Shown here piece after piece: positions 34,188-43,007 of a stretch of 64,000 bases of DNA (its first letter is position 1; each line of letters starts with the position of its first letter). The notes beneath the pieces were generated by a model. That model worked only from the letters and a program-made list of their open reading frames with translations, was not told the DNA's origin and searched no databases. A program made the translations under genes and the position numbers. Location of the stretch: the NCBI RefSeq assembly GCF_019443125.1, contig NZ_JAHYXK010000005.1:1-64000 (forward strand), read 5' to 3'. This DNA is from Pontibacter aydingkolensis. Lineage in GTDB: Bacteria; Bacteroidota; Bacteroidia; Cytophagales; Hymenobacteraceae.

Positions 34188-35444
34188 CTACTGCAATCTC
34201 TCCAATGCTACCCGCAATCTTCCCAAAGAATCTTTTATCTCCTCTAAAGAAGCACCACCAACAGATAACCTGAACCAGTTAAGATCGCGGCTGGAACCGA
34301 AGGCAGAGAAAGGCACTACCGCCAGTTTTGCTTCGTGCAGCACATAAGAAGTCACATCCTGGCTTGATTGCAGCACCTTACCATCCGGAGTAGTTTTATC
34401 GGCTAAGTCTATCTTAACAGACAGGTAAATAGCACCCATTGGCGCAATGGCATCAACCGGAAATCCATCTTTTTTTAACTCCTGAAACGCATTAAACAGT
34501 GCATCCAGGCTCTCCTGTATCTTTGGCTTGAACTCATTCATAAAGCCATCCACAGCCTGCGGTTGCTGCAGGAATTCAGCCATAGCCATCTGCTCTGCTT
34601 TAGGTGCCCAGGCTCCCACGTGCCCAAGTATAGACTTCATTTTATCCATCACCACTGCTGGCCCGAATGCATACCCAACACGCACACCGGTGGCAGCAAA
34701 GCACTTAGAGGCTCCATCTATGTAGACTACATAGTCACGGATATCAGGGCGCAGGCTTACCGGATCATAGTGCTCGGCATTGCCGAAGGTCAGCATCCAA
34801 TAGATCTGGTCGTAAAGTATGTACAGCGGTTTCTCTCCTTCTGCTCTGCTGCGGTTTTCCTCCAGCACTAAATCACAGATCTCCTCCAGGTCTTTTTTAG
34901 AGAACATGGTGCCGGTTGGGTTAAGCGGCGAGCAAAGTGCCAGCATAGTTGCGCCTTTCAGATGCGGCCTCACATCCCCGGCAGTAGGCATAAAGTTATT
35001 TTCGGGCCTTGTTTTTACCTCTACAGGCGTGGCGCCGGACAGATGGCAATAGTGGTTATTGTTCCACGACGGCGTAGGGTAAACTACTTTATCTCCCGGA
35101 TCAATAAGTGCCAGGTAAGTAGCATAGATTAATGGCCTGGAGCCACCAGCCACTAGAATATCGTTTTCAGGGTACTCTAGTCCTAGTTTTTCTTTAGTGA
35201 AGGCTACCACAGCTTTGCGCAATACAGCCACACCGTTGGCCGGAGGGTAATTTGTATGCCCCTGTTCGTAGGCTTTGGTTATGCCCTGGCGCAGTTCTGC
35301 AGGTATCGGGTAAATGCTGGGGTTAAAGTCGCCGATGGTAAGGTTGCAGATAGGTTCACCTTTTGCGATCATTGCGTTTACCTCGCCGGCCACCTTAATA
35401 ATTTCGGAGCCGATCAGGTTTTGCGCCATTTTAGAAACTGTCAT
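34188..35444 (-). CDS. Pyridoxal-phosphate aminotransferase, class I/II (aspartate aminotransferase-like)
   Basis: 418 residues from the ATG at 35444 (MTVSKMAQNL); an upstream ATG adds 15 residues unlike the family. The fold-type I features are present: NLTIGDFNPSIYPIP near the N terminus, an AGGSRPLIYATY cofactor loop, the CSPLNPTGTMFSKKDLEEIC block and the Schiff-base lysine in YIDGASKCFAATGVRVGYAF. Members exchange amino groups between aspartate, aromatic or branched amino acids and 2-oxoacids; the substrate is not settled here. It stands alone between repeat copy A and a thioredoxin/NHL gene. Confidence 0.92.
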   Translation of the reverse strand: MTVSKMAQNLIGSEIIKVAGEVNAMIAKGEPICNLTIGDFNPSIYPIPAELRQGITKAYEQGHTNYPPANGVAVLRKAVVAFTKEKLGLEYPENDILVAGGSRPLIYATYLALIDPGDKVVYPTPSWNNNHYCHLSGATPVEVKTRPENNFMPTAGDVRPHLKGATMLALCSPLNPTGTMFSKKDLEEICDLVLEENRSRAEGEKPLYILYDQIYWMLTFGNAEHYDPVSLRPDIRDYVVYIDGASKCFAATGVRVGYAFGPAVVMDKMKSILGHVGAWAPKAEQMAMAEFLQQPQAVDGFMNEFKPKIQESLDALFNAFQELKKDGFPVDAIAPMGAIYLSVKIDLADKTTPDGKVLQSSQDVTSYVLHEAKLAVVPFSAFGSSRDLNWFRLSVGGASLEEIKDSLGRLRVALERLQ

Positions 35445-35648
35445 GGGAAAGTGTTTATGTGCCTTACAAGTTAAAGATTTTAAACGCAACTATTAAAACT
35501 CATCGCCTGAAAAACCTGGGTACAAATTAATTTTATACTTTAAAACACTTATACTTTATATACTGACAGGAGCATCAGAAAAGAAAAACTTTTACCATAC
35601 TTACGCTGTAGGATTAAGAACAACGCTAAACCGAAACAAACTTATATT

Positions 35649-37064
35649 ATGCTGACAGGCCGCGTAAACGCACCGGAATTAACTACAGAACATGGCTGGC
35701 TTAATACCGACAAAGCCTGGTCTATAAAAGACTTTAAAGGCAAAATTGTGCTGCTGGACTTCTGGACCTTTGGCTGTATTAACTGTCAGCATATTATCCC
35801 CGACCTGAAGCGCCTCGAAAAAGAATATGCTGATGTTTTAGTCGTGATTGGCGTACACTCAGCTAAGTTTGATGCAGAAAAGCAAAGTGACACCATAGAG
35901 CAGGCCATCCGGAAACTCGGGATTGAGCACCCCGTGGTAAACGATGCCGATTATAAAATATGGAATTTTTACGGCGTGCGGGCCTGGCCTACCATTGTGC
36001 TGATAGACCCTAACGGAAAAGTTATTGGCCAGCATGCCGGCGAGGCTGTGTATGACACAGTGCACCCATACATCCAGAAACTGAAAAACGAGTTTCAAGA
36101 TCAGCTGAACTACAAGCCATTTCAATTTAAGACACCTTCAAAGGAAGCCTCTGCCTTATACTTTCCCTCCAAGCTTATCAGCGATGCAGATCAAAACTTA
36201 TACTTATCTGATAGCGGGAACAACCGAGTTCTGAAGCTAAACCAGGATGGGCAGGTGCTGGAGGTAATCGGCAGCGGCGAACAGGGATTTAATAACGGAG
36301 GCTACGCCGATTCTACTTTTTACGAGCCTCACGGACTGGCTTTGCATGGCAATATACTTTACGTAGCAGATGCAAAGAACAACGCCATCCGGAAAGTAGA
36401 CCTAAAACACAAAATGGTAAGCACAGCAGCCGGCACCGGCGAACTGGAATATTATTTTCTGGATGACAGGCTAGATGAACCCGTAAATCCCAACAGCCCC
36501 TGGGACCTGCTCATTTATCACGATAGTATGTTTATTGCCAGCGCCGGCAACCACCAGATACTGCGCATGGACCTGGAAACTGAAAAAGTATACCGTTTTG
36601 CCGGCACCGGCCGTGAGGCCCTGACAGATGGCCATTTGCGCGAGGCAGCCTTTAACCAGCCAAGCGGACTGGCCCACAACGAGCATGTGCTGTATGTAGC
36701 CGATGCCGAGGCAAGCGCCATCCGTACGGTAAACCTGAAAACAGGCATGGTGCTTACCCCACTTGGCAGAGGCCTGTTTGATTTCGGCGATGCCGATGGC
36801 TATGTGGATGATGCCCTGCTGCAACATTGCGTTGGCCTGGAGATTATAGACAGCGATGTGTACATTGCCGATACCTACAATGGCAAGATCAAAAAGCTGG
36901 ATGTATCCCGCAATAAAGTATCTACGCTGGCCAGTGGCCTTAGCGAACCCAACGATGTCACTTTTATAAACGGGAAACTCTGGGCTACCAGCACCAACAG
37001 CCATCAGCTTTACAAAATAGACCTGACAACAGGCGAGAAGCAGGAAGTTATAGTAAAGTTGTAG
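35649..37064 (+). CDS. Thioredoxin-like domain fused to NHL-repeat propeller (NHLRC2-like)
   Basis: 471 residues. The thioredoxin-like domain (about 20-150) has LLDFWTFGCINCQHIIPDL, where the CxxC motif is CINC, and a cis-Pro region at RAWPTIVLID. An NHL beta-propeller follows (about 165-470), with repeated LYVADAxNxAIR-type blades. The order matches animal NHLRC2 and bacterial relatives. No signal peptide is seen, so it is probably cytosolic. The molecular role of the family is not settled. Confidence 0.9.
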   Translation: MLTGRVNAPELTTEHGWLNTDKAWSIKDFKGKIVLLDFWTFGCINCQHIIPDLKRLEKEYADVLVVIGVHSAKFDAEKQSDTIEQAIRKLGIEHPVVNDADYKIWNFYGVRAWPTIVLIDPNGKVIGQHAGEAVYDTVHPYIQKLKNEFQDQLNYKPFQFKTPSKEASALYFPSKLISDADQNLYLSDSGNNRVLKLNQDGQVLEVIGSGEQGFNNGGYADSTFYEPHGLALHGNILYVADAKNNAIRKVDLKHKMVSTAAGTGELEYYFLDDRLDEPVNPNSPWDLLIYHDSMFIASAGNHQILRMDLETEKVYRFAGTGREALTDGHLREAAFNQPSGLAHNEHVLYVADAEASAIRTVNLKTGMVLTPLGRGLFDFGDADGYVDDALLQHCVGLEIIDSDVYIADTYNGKIKKLDVSRNKVSTLASGLSEPNDVTFINGKLWATSTNSHQLYKIDLTTGEKQEVIVKL

Positions 37065-37099
37065 CAGCCTTTAAAAAGACACCTGTACCAGCTTTACAC

Positions 37100-37663
37100 T
37101 TAGGCCGCCACTTGCTGCGCCAGTTGCTGCTTTACCCGTAGCGCCTGCTGCACGTGCCGCTCCTGGTGCGCTACCATAAACTCAAGCGTTTCGCCGATGC
37201 GCAGCTTCAGTAGCTTAAAGAACTCTACCGGTATAACTTTTTTGTTCAGGTTACTACCTTTGGCATTCTGTAGTAGCTGCTGTAACTCCTCCTGGTGCTT
37301 TAAAAACTCATCCACAGTAGTGCGGCCTAGTTGGCTGTTATTGGGGTTCATGTGCTTTACTGTTTTGTGCTTCTTCATATTCTGAAGCCGTACAATGTCC
37401 AAAGATTTTTTACCCAGCCAGCTATAATTTATACTTCCTGTAAAAGTGCCGTCTGCATTTTTGGCAATGGCTTTGGCCAGCGCAGGGTTATAGTAGCGGC
37501 TGTAACGGTTAAGGTGCTCCAGGCACTCCAGTATGCTCCAACTCTCAGGGCCTGGCTTAAAGTTAAGCGAATTCAGGTCCATTTTCGGAAACTCGTTGGC
37601 TACAGTTTCGGTAAGGCCTTTGTTGATCTGGGTAATTTGCTCTAGCCTGTTCATGTTTTTCAT
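37100..37663 (-). CDS. DinB family protein
   Basis: 187 residues; the ATG three codons in (37654) is an equally good start. It is a four-helix-bundle protein of the DinB/YfiT group, with the expected metal-binding histidines in LECLEHLNRYSRYY and in the C-terminal HQERHVQQA. Several relatives are bacillithiol- or mycothiol-dependent transferases, which would fit the YtxJ gene in this window, but that link is inference. It converges with the thioredoxin/NHL gene, 35 bases apart. Confidence 0.88.
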   Translation of the reverse strand: MKNMNRLEQITQINKGLTETVANEFPKMDLNSLNFKPGPESWSILECLEHLNRYSRYYNPALAKAIAKNADGTFTGSINYSWLGKKSLDIVRLQNMKKHKTVKHMNPNNSQLGRTTVDEFLKHQEELQQLLQNAKGSNLNKKVIPVEFFKLLKLRIGETLEFMVAHQERHVQQALRVKQQLAQQVAA

Positions 37664-37836
37664 AGTTTTATTTTGTACGCTACAAAGTTAACCCAGGCTT
37701 GAGCTGCAAACCTTGATTCAAATCAATATTTACATTAGGCTAGCTGAGCTGTTTTTGGAGAAGGTCAACTTTATACTTTGTGCGAATAAATTTGAGAAAT
37801 TTTACGTAAATTGTACTTTACAAAATGCTTCATATT

Positions 37837-38526
37837 ATGAACAAAGTAATTCCCAGGTTTATACTTACAAGTGCTTTTGCGCTTTTAGCGGTCATAAGTG
37901 CATCTGCCCAATTTGCTATTGTAGACCAGATGGGCCAGCCTTTCCTGGCTAAAACGTATACGGATGTTAGAGGCTCTGCTTACCTCTACGATACCTGGAT
38001 GACAGGTAGCGTAACCACTGGTAAAGGCGTAACATATGAAGGCGTGCAACTGATGTACGACCAGATGGCAGATGAGCTTATGTTTAAGAGTGAGAAGGGT
38101 GAAGCAAAAACATTTATTGACCCTATATCAGAGTTCTCAATCAGGTCAGGCAAAAGTGATCTAAAATTTAAAGAACGCGTGTTCCGGAGAGGCTTTATTC
38201 CCGTTGATGGCGCTAACCCCTACGCGTTTTACGAAGTACTCGCCGATGGCCCTACGCAACTTTTGAAGAGAACCTCCAAGAAAATATTTGAAGAGCTACC
38301 TTACGGTTCTTCCACCAAAGTAAAAACCTTTGAGTCTGACTCTCATTACTACATTGCCAAAAACGACAAACTGGTTAAAGTAAAGAACGACAAAAAAGCT
38401 ATACTTAAGGCTTTACCCGATAAAAAGACTGAGTTAGAGGCTTATATTAAGGCTAACCGATTAGACCTAAAAAATGATGAGGCTTTGGCGAACCTGGTTG
38501 GGCACTATAACGATTTAACCAAATAG
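37837..38526 (+). CDS. Secreted protein of unknown function
   Basis: 229 residues from the ATG at 37837; an ATG four codons upstream is also possible. The signal peptide ends in ISASAQ. The mature part is Lys-rich with predicted strands in the first half (TYTDVRGSAYLYDTWMTGSV, YEGVQLMYDQMADELMFK) and helical, charged segments at the end. I do not recognise the family, though the pattern of a sheet describing a value then stored as text resembles many Bacteroidota periplasmic proteins. It is convergent with the Crp-type regulator. Confidence 0.75.
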   Translation: MNKVIPRFILTSAFALLAVISASAQFAIVDQMGQPFLAKTYTDVRGSAYLYDTWMTGSVTTGKGVTYEGVQLMYDQMADELMFKSEKGEAKTFIDPISEFSIRSGKSDLKFKERVFRRGFIPVDGANPYAFYEVLADGPTQLLKRTSKKIFEELPYGSSTKVKTFESDSHYYIAKNDKLVKVKNDKKAILKALPDKKTELEAYIKANRLDLKNDEALANLVGHYNDLTK

Positions 38527-38546
38527 CTTTTTTATACTTTGTTTGC

Positions 38547-39098
38547 CTATTTTAACCGGCTTAGTGTTTCCGGAGACATGCGCAGGTAAGAGGCAATATA
38601 TTTTTTGGGGATGTACTGGAACAGGTGCGGACTGCGCTGCATAACACGCTGCAGGCGCTGCTCTGGTTCTGGCAAGAGTAAATCTACCTCACGCTCTATT
38701 TTGCCCACCAGCGCCTGCTCCAGTTGCTCGTACCAGAAGCGCTTTATGTTAGGCCGTTGCTCCATCAACTGCATAAAGTCCTGCTTGGTAATACCTATCA
38801 ACTCACTTCTTTTTAAGGCTTGGATATAATAAGCAGAAGGCTTGCCATCTACAAACGACGGAAACGAAACCAGCAAAGTACCCTGGTAGCCAAAACCAAC
38901 GCAAATATCCTCGTCGGGGAGGGGGTAGTAAATGCGCAGCGCACCTGAGGTTACGAAGTATAAACCTTGCTCTACATGCCCCTGCTGTATCAGGAAATCA
39001 TACCTGCTTAGCTGTACCTCCTTCTTCCAGAGCGGCAAAAAAGCATCTACGTCGTCTGAGGTGAAGTATGGGACTTGCTGTAGGAGGGTGCGGAGCAT
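38547..39098 (-). CDS. Crp/Fnr family transcriptional regulator
   Basis: 183 residues. A cyclic-nucleotide-binding-like beta roll occupies about 15-120 (FLIQQGHVEQGLYFVTSGAL and the following barrel). A short C-terminal helix-turn-helix follows (IPKKYIASYLRMSPETLSRL), where the protein ends almost at once. That compact form is common in Bacteroidota. The signal it senses is unknown: the roll lacks the obvious cAMP-contact pattern. It starts seven bases after the stop of the AT-rich nuclease-like gene, so the two may be cotranscribed. Confidence 0.9.
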   Translation of the reverse strand: MLRTLLQQVPYFTSDDVDAFLPLWKKEVQLSRYDFLIQQGHVEQGLYFVTSGALRIYYPLPDEDICVGFGYQGTLLVSFPSFVDGKPSAYYIQALKRSELIGITKQDFMQLMEQRPNIKRFWYEQLEQALVGKIEREVDLLLPEPEQRLQRVMQRSPHLFQYIPKKYIASYLRMSPETLSRLK

Positions 39099-39105
39099 GG
39101 GGAGG

Positions 39106-40119
39106 TTAAACTATTGCATCTTTAGTTATAGAATCGAGTGCAGATTCGGATAAATCATCGAGAATGGAATCTTTAATGAATTTCAACATTTTTTGCTGTG
39201 CTAACTCTTCGATAGAGTCATATGAAATAAAAGTACAAGAAGGCGCTAGCATATGTTTAAAAACAGGCCTAGACAGTTCATGCATTACCTTTTCTTTTCT
39301 TTCAACTGGAGCAACAATATGTGCTTTGATAGATAAGTTTGGTTGTAATGCCATCAAATCAGCCATTCTTAAGATGCCTGAATAAATAGACGTAGTGTGC
39401 TCTACTTCGAAAGCTCTTATAATTGTACGACCACTAATCCACAGCACATCTATATTCTCAATCGTTTTCAACGTATCAAAATCATAATTCAATGGCAGGT
39501 CATTCAATACTGAGCCTTGCTTTGGCACCCATACCTCAAAAACTCTAGTCCTGTCACTTTTTGGCAACCATACCTTTAAGCCCATTCCTTCCCCAATCTT
39601 GGATATAGTAGCTTGAATTTTTATTGAATCACGGGTAAGCGGAGGAAGTTCAATAAGAGCATCTGTAAGATCTACCAAAGCTTTTGCTTCGGTGCCTGGA
39701 AGTATAAAAGTATCTAATTCAAAAGGTATAAATTTATCTATCTTATTACTTATAAACTCTTTGTTTAGTAAATCACATGCAAGCTGATCTGAGATTGGTT
39801 TAGAACCCTGAATATATTTTATACTCCAAGATTTGCCTCCTACTTGTGATAGTAAAGCAATATCAAAAGGCTTACAGTACTCTAACTCTTTTAGACTCAA
39901 AGTATGTTTATACCTATCACCGTCTGGCCAAGGCTTCAAATTGGTTAACTTATCAAGCTTGAATCGTGCACCACAAAGTGTCTTTTTCCCGACTTTAACA
40001 ACTAAGTAGATCAAATCATGAGGTTGCGGGCCACGATGCGAAAATCCGGCTACTTGTTGTTCAATACAAATATTGTAGTTCTCGACTGAAGTGGAACAGT
40101 GCAGAATTCTTGTGCTCAT
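39106..40119 (-). CDS. AT-rich protein of unknown function with nuclease-like core
   Basis: 337 residues from the ATG at 40119; six codons further upstream are possible. I do not recognise a named family. About residues 225-300 contain IDVLW, then RAFEVEHTTSIYSGILRMAD and a following HIVAPVERKEKV stretch. This D...ExE order on a short spacing resembles restriction-endonuclease-like (PD-(D/E)XK) cores, though the Lys of the classic motif is not obvious. The gene is clearly AT-rich: 39181-39240 is 30 percent G+C by my count, while 38581-38640 just downstream is about 52. Transfer is likely. It may share a transcript with the adjacent Crp-type gene. A defence or DNA-repair role is a guess. Confidence 0.7.
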   Translation of the reverse strand: MSTRILHCSTSVENYNICIEQQVAGFSHRGPQPHDLIYLVVKVGKKTLCGARFKLDKLTNLKPWPDGDRYKHTLSLKELEYCKPFDIALLSQVGGKSWSIKYIQGSKPISDQLACDLLNKEFISNKIDKFIPFELDTFILPGTEAKALVDLTDALIELPPLTRDSIKIQATISKIGEGMGLKVWLPKSDRTRVFEVWVPKQGSVLNDLPLNYDFDTLKTIENIDVLWISGRTIIRAFEVEHTTSIYSGILRMADLMALQPNLSIKAHIVAPVERKEKVMHELSRPVFKHMLAPSCTFISYDSIEELAQQKMLKFIKDSILDDLSESALDSITKDAIV

Positions 40120-40186
40120 TATAGTTGGGTAAAACACTTTTCAATATAGGATAAAGTTAATCTTTAATTACACATCTTCCTAATCC

Positions 40187-40471
40187 TCACCTTCTCTGCT
40201 CAAATCCATCAAACCCTTTCAACTCCTTTATATTTTTAATATCTACCCGGCTTACCTTTGCGTTCTTTGGCCCCTCGTGCACCCACTGCTCCAGCTTACG
40301 TAAGGCTTCGGCATCGCCTTCGGCTTCTAAGTATACCGTGCCATCATCTTCGTTCTGCACAAAGCCGGTAAGCCCTAGCGCCTGCGCCTTTTCTTGTGTG
40401 CTGGCCCTGAAGAATACTCCCTGCACCTTTCCGTACACACGAATAGCCACATGTTTCTTTTCCTCTGCCAT
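40187..40471 (-). CDS. acyP: Acylphosphatase
   Basis: 94 residues, the standard size. It hydrolyses acyl phosphates such as acetyl phosphate. The catalytic Arg lies in YGKVQGVFFRAS and the catalytic Asn in GFVQNEDDGTVYLEAEGD. Cytosolic, alone, and divergent from the serine dehydratase gene. Confidence 0.95.
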   Translation of the reverse strand: MAEEKKHVAIRVYGKVQGVFFRASTQEKAQALGLTGFVQNEDDGTVYLEAEGDAEALRKLEQWVHEGPKNAKVSRVDIKNIKELKGFDGFEQRR

Positions 40472-40666
40472 ATGCTTGTATAATTAAACTATGCTTTGAA
40501 CGTGCTGCAGCCAAAGGAGTTAAAGCAAAGTATACTTTAGCCTGACCGAACATTTTATGCTTCTGCTTTTGTTATTTAGAGTAGCGTTAGCTGCATTGCA
40601 AATTTGTGACTATATTGGCCGCCCCCATAGCTATGGCTGTTGGCTTATACTTAAGAAATAAACAGG

Positions 40667-41572
40667 ATGTCGTTATTATTCAATGATTTTAAGAGCTGGG
40701 AAAAGCATTGCGCCGAAACCGGAGAGCCGCTTTACCAGCCAGTGCTGGAGTATGAAATTGAGCAGAAAGGCCGCACAGAAGAATTTATTTGGGAAAATAT
40801 TGCCAAAGCCTACGAGGTAATGAAGGATGCTGTACAAACCGGCCTTACCGAAAATATGACCTCCCGCTCTGGCATGGTAAACAACGGCGCTAAAAAAGTA
40901 GCCAACTCACCGGTAACAGTGCTGTCGCCGGAGTTTCAGATGCTGGTTTCGCGTGCGTTGGGTGCTAAAGAGGTTAATTCTTGCATGGGCCGCGTGGTAG
41001 CTGCCCCAACTGCTGGCGCCTCTGGTATACTTCCGGGTACGCTTACTACCCTGCAGGACCTGCACGGGCTCGATGACAGAAAGATACACGAAGGTTTACT
41101 GGTTGCTGCCGGCATCGCCCTGATTATAGAGCAGAATGCATCTCTGGCAGGTGCAGTGGGTGGCTGCCAGGCTGAAACAGGTAGTGCCGCCGCTATGGCA
41201 GCCGGTGCCATTGTTTACTGCCTGGGCGGAGATGTGCAGCAGGTGTTTAATGCAGTGGCTATTACCATACAATGTATGCTCGGCTTAGTTTGTGACCCAG
41301 TGGCTGGTCTGGTTGAGGTGCCATGTATTGTGCGTAACGCCAGTGCCGCTGCTATTGCATACTCATCATCACAATTGGCTATTGCCGGCGTAGACCCCGT
41401 TATACCGGTAGACCAGTGCGTGGCAGCCCTTGGCGAAGTTGGCGAAAGCATGGAGCGAAAGTATAAAGAGACTGCAGAAGGCGGTTTAGCAAACACACCA
41501 AAAGCCCGCGAGATAGAAAACTTTGTGCTGGTGCAGGATGTAGAGATTTTACCTGACGAAGACTCAGAGTAG
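40667..41572 (+). CDS. sdaAA: L-serine dehydratase, iron-sulfur-dependent, alpha subunit
   Basis: 301 residues covering the catalytic alpha part. The enzyme deaminates L-serine to pyruvate with a 4Fe-4S cluster. Cluster cysteines are visible in VNSCMGRVV, GGCQAETGSAAA and LVCDPVAGLVEVPC. The separate beta subunit (sdaAB) is not adjacent, so it is elsewhere or the enzyme is of a single-chain kind. A strong terminator follows the stop. Confidence 0.92.
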   Translation: MSLLFNDFKSWEKHCAETGEPLYQPVLEYEIEQKGRTEEFIWENIAKAYEVMKDAVQTGLTENMTSRSGMVNNGAKKVANSPVTVLSPEFQMLVSRALGAKEVNSCMGRVVAAPTAGASGILPGTLTTLQDLHGLDDRKIHEGLLVAAGIALIIEQNASLAGAVGGCQAETGSAAAMAAGAIVYCLGGDVQQVFNAVAITIQCMLGLVCDPVAGLVEVPCIVRNASAAAIAYSSSQLAIAGVDPVIPVDQCVAALGEVGESMERKYKETAEGGLANTPKAREIENFVLVQDVEILPDEDSE

Positions 41573-41600
41573 TTAGAAATGTATAAAGTTAAAGAGTTAG

Positions 41601-41637
41601 AAAGGTGGAAGGCTGTTGTGGCTTTCCACCTTTTTTA
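41601..41637 (+). terminator. Terminator of serine dehydratase gene
   Basis: AAAGGTGGAAGGC / GCTTTCCACCTTT (one G-U pair) with a short loop, then TTTTTTATTT, 28 bases past the stop. Confidence 0.88.
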
Positions 41638-41779
41638 TTTTAAGGTTTTCCAACCAATTCAGCCTTACTTCACATAAGGAGAGGAGTCTGCAGCAACTAT
41701 TCTTTCTGTCATTCTGGAAGAATCTTGGTAGAAGGGAGGTTAAGCCTTTGCTATAACACACCCCTGCCCCTCTCAAGAG

Positions 41780-41948
41780 CAGAGCGTTTCATTCTCTGAT
41801 TCCTTTCGCTGACGCGGGTTTGCAACCCGTGTCTTACTATGATGTCGGGTTTGTAACCCAACTGGGCCAGAGGCCCACGCTATAGCCAGTTACGAGCGAG
41901 GACGCTCGCGCCATAAGTATAGAGCTTATCAGAGAATGAAACGCTCTG
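41780..41948. mobile_element. 169-base MITE-like element with 21-base terminal inverted repeats and 10-base target duplication
   Basis: Positions 41780-41800 and 41928-41948 are perfect reverse complements. CTCTCAAGAG flanks it on both sides (41770-41779 and 41949-41958) as a direct repeat. The related sequence near 33753-33770 has a single CTCTCAAGAG with nothing inserted, an empty site. The interior has no open frame of note but several small GC-rich hairpins (GGGTTTGCAACCC, GGGCC-AGA-GGCCC, GCGAG-GA-CGCTCGC). Because the duplicated target is itself partly palindromic, the terminal repeat can be read as 21 to 25 bases. It is a non-autonomous element; no transposase is in the window. Confidence 0.85.
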
Positions 41949-42010
41949 CTCTCAAGAGGAGAATTTCTGCTTTAGACAAAGTATAAGTTTCATAGCTACT
42001 GCCAATCAGC

Positions 42011-42037
42011 GGACAGGTCGCAACCTGTCCCTACAAA
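42011..42037 (+). repeat. GGACAGGT hairpin repeat, copy 2
   Basis: GGACAGGT-CGCA-ACCTGTCC followed by CTACAAAT, preceded by TTTCATAGCTACTGCCA. The upstream block is also shared, in part, with copies 1 and 3. Confidence 0.85.
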
Positions 42038-42240
42038 TTACCCAATCATGGTTACCTTATTTGATAGGCGATCCGCCCCCGGCTTGAGGAGATTAAAGTA
42101 TAAAATAAAATTATAGGCGGTAAGACTGAGGAATGGCAGTATCAGAACCTACAACACCAGCAGCTTCTGGCACTATATATGCTAAGGCTATACTTGCAAT
42201 ACCTATATTGCATAACTAATTCAGCTACACCTACAAAACT

Positions 42241-42966
42241 ATGAAAAAGCACCTATTATCGGCTGCCTTAGCGGGAGTGCTATTGTTGTCAGCCTGCTCA
42301 GTGCCACATATGGCCGTAGAGTCCAACTTCAAATCTCAGGCCCAGGAATTACCTATAGAGGGCCGCAAAGTTTTAAAGCCCAACGGCGACTTTAGGATCG
42401 GTAATTATACAGTAGCCAACGTTCATCGTGGCTGGAAGAGAGGCAGCGGTTTCAATATTCTGGGTTACGACAATGTAAAGTCTGCGCAAAAGTATGAGTT
42501 CAGCCTGCAGGATTCTCAGAATGGGGAAGAGTGGTACGTATTTGGCGCCAGCAACCTACACGAGAAGAACCTGAAATCAAACAACGGTCTCACCATACAA
42601 CTGGCTGCTAATAAAGAATATTACGCCAGTTACTTTACCTCCCCGGAAAGCGGCCAATGGCAACTCTTAACAGTTGACCCCAGGCATTACCTGGCACGCA
42701 ATAAATTTGAAGGCGAGGTTACAAATGGCCTGCAAAGGTATAAAGTAGCGCCGGTGTATAAATTCGAAGGCCAAAAGATACCGACAGGCGACATTGTTGG
42801 TTATGAGTTTAAGGATGGCGAGGAAGTGATCGGAGCCGTTCAGGTTGTAAATAACGGTAAAGTATGGATGAGGCCAGACCTTACCAGCGACACCCGCATG
42901 GTATTGGCCAGTGCTGCTGCATCGTTATTGCTATACGACAAGCTAAAGGACACTAGCCTAGATTGA
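42241..42966 (+). CDS. Lipoprotein of unknown function
   Basis: 241 residues. A signal peptide and lipobox (LLLSAC) make it a probable lipid-anchored envelope protein. The body is mostly predicted beta strands with a FRIGNYTVANVHRGWKRGSG segment near residue 57 and a Tyr-rich middle. It ends with a short hydrophobic helix (MVLASAAASLLLYDKL). No family is recognised. It stands alone between repeat copy B and the DUF4407 gene. Confidence 0.75.
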   Translation: MKKHLLSAALAGVLLLSACSVPHMAVESNFKSQAQELPIEGRKVLKPNGDFRIGNYTVANVHRGWKRGSGFNILGYDNVKSAQKYEFSLQDSQNGEEWYVFGASNLHEKNLKSNNGLTIQLAANKEYYASYFTSPESGQWQLLTVDPRHYLARNKFEGEVTNGLQRYKVAPVYKFEGQKIPTGDIVGYEFKDGEEVIGAVQVVNNGKVWMRPDLTSDTRMVLASAAASLLLYDKLKDTSLD

Positions 42967-43007
42967 ACTTAAGTATCTGCCGCTTCTGTTGCCGGATTAA
43001 CCGCAAG

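Larger units (their letters stand above)
41573..42240. other. Repeat-rich intergenic region, copy B, with nested MITE-like insertion
   Basis: About 670 bases with no gene. In order: the serine dehydratase terminator; a diverged copy of the repeat also present at 33650-34080; inside it a 169-base element at 41780-41948 (separate entry); the GGACAGGT hairpin; and the GTAAGACTGAGGAA block at 42120-42133. Copy A lacks the 169-base element at the corresponding point. Confidence 0.8.

Noticed and set aside
41761..42040. A CRISPR array in the repeat-rich gap
   Set aside because: The repeats are inverted, few, and not separated by spacers of equal length; no cas gene is present.
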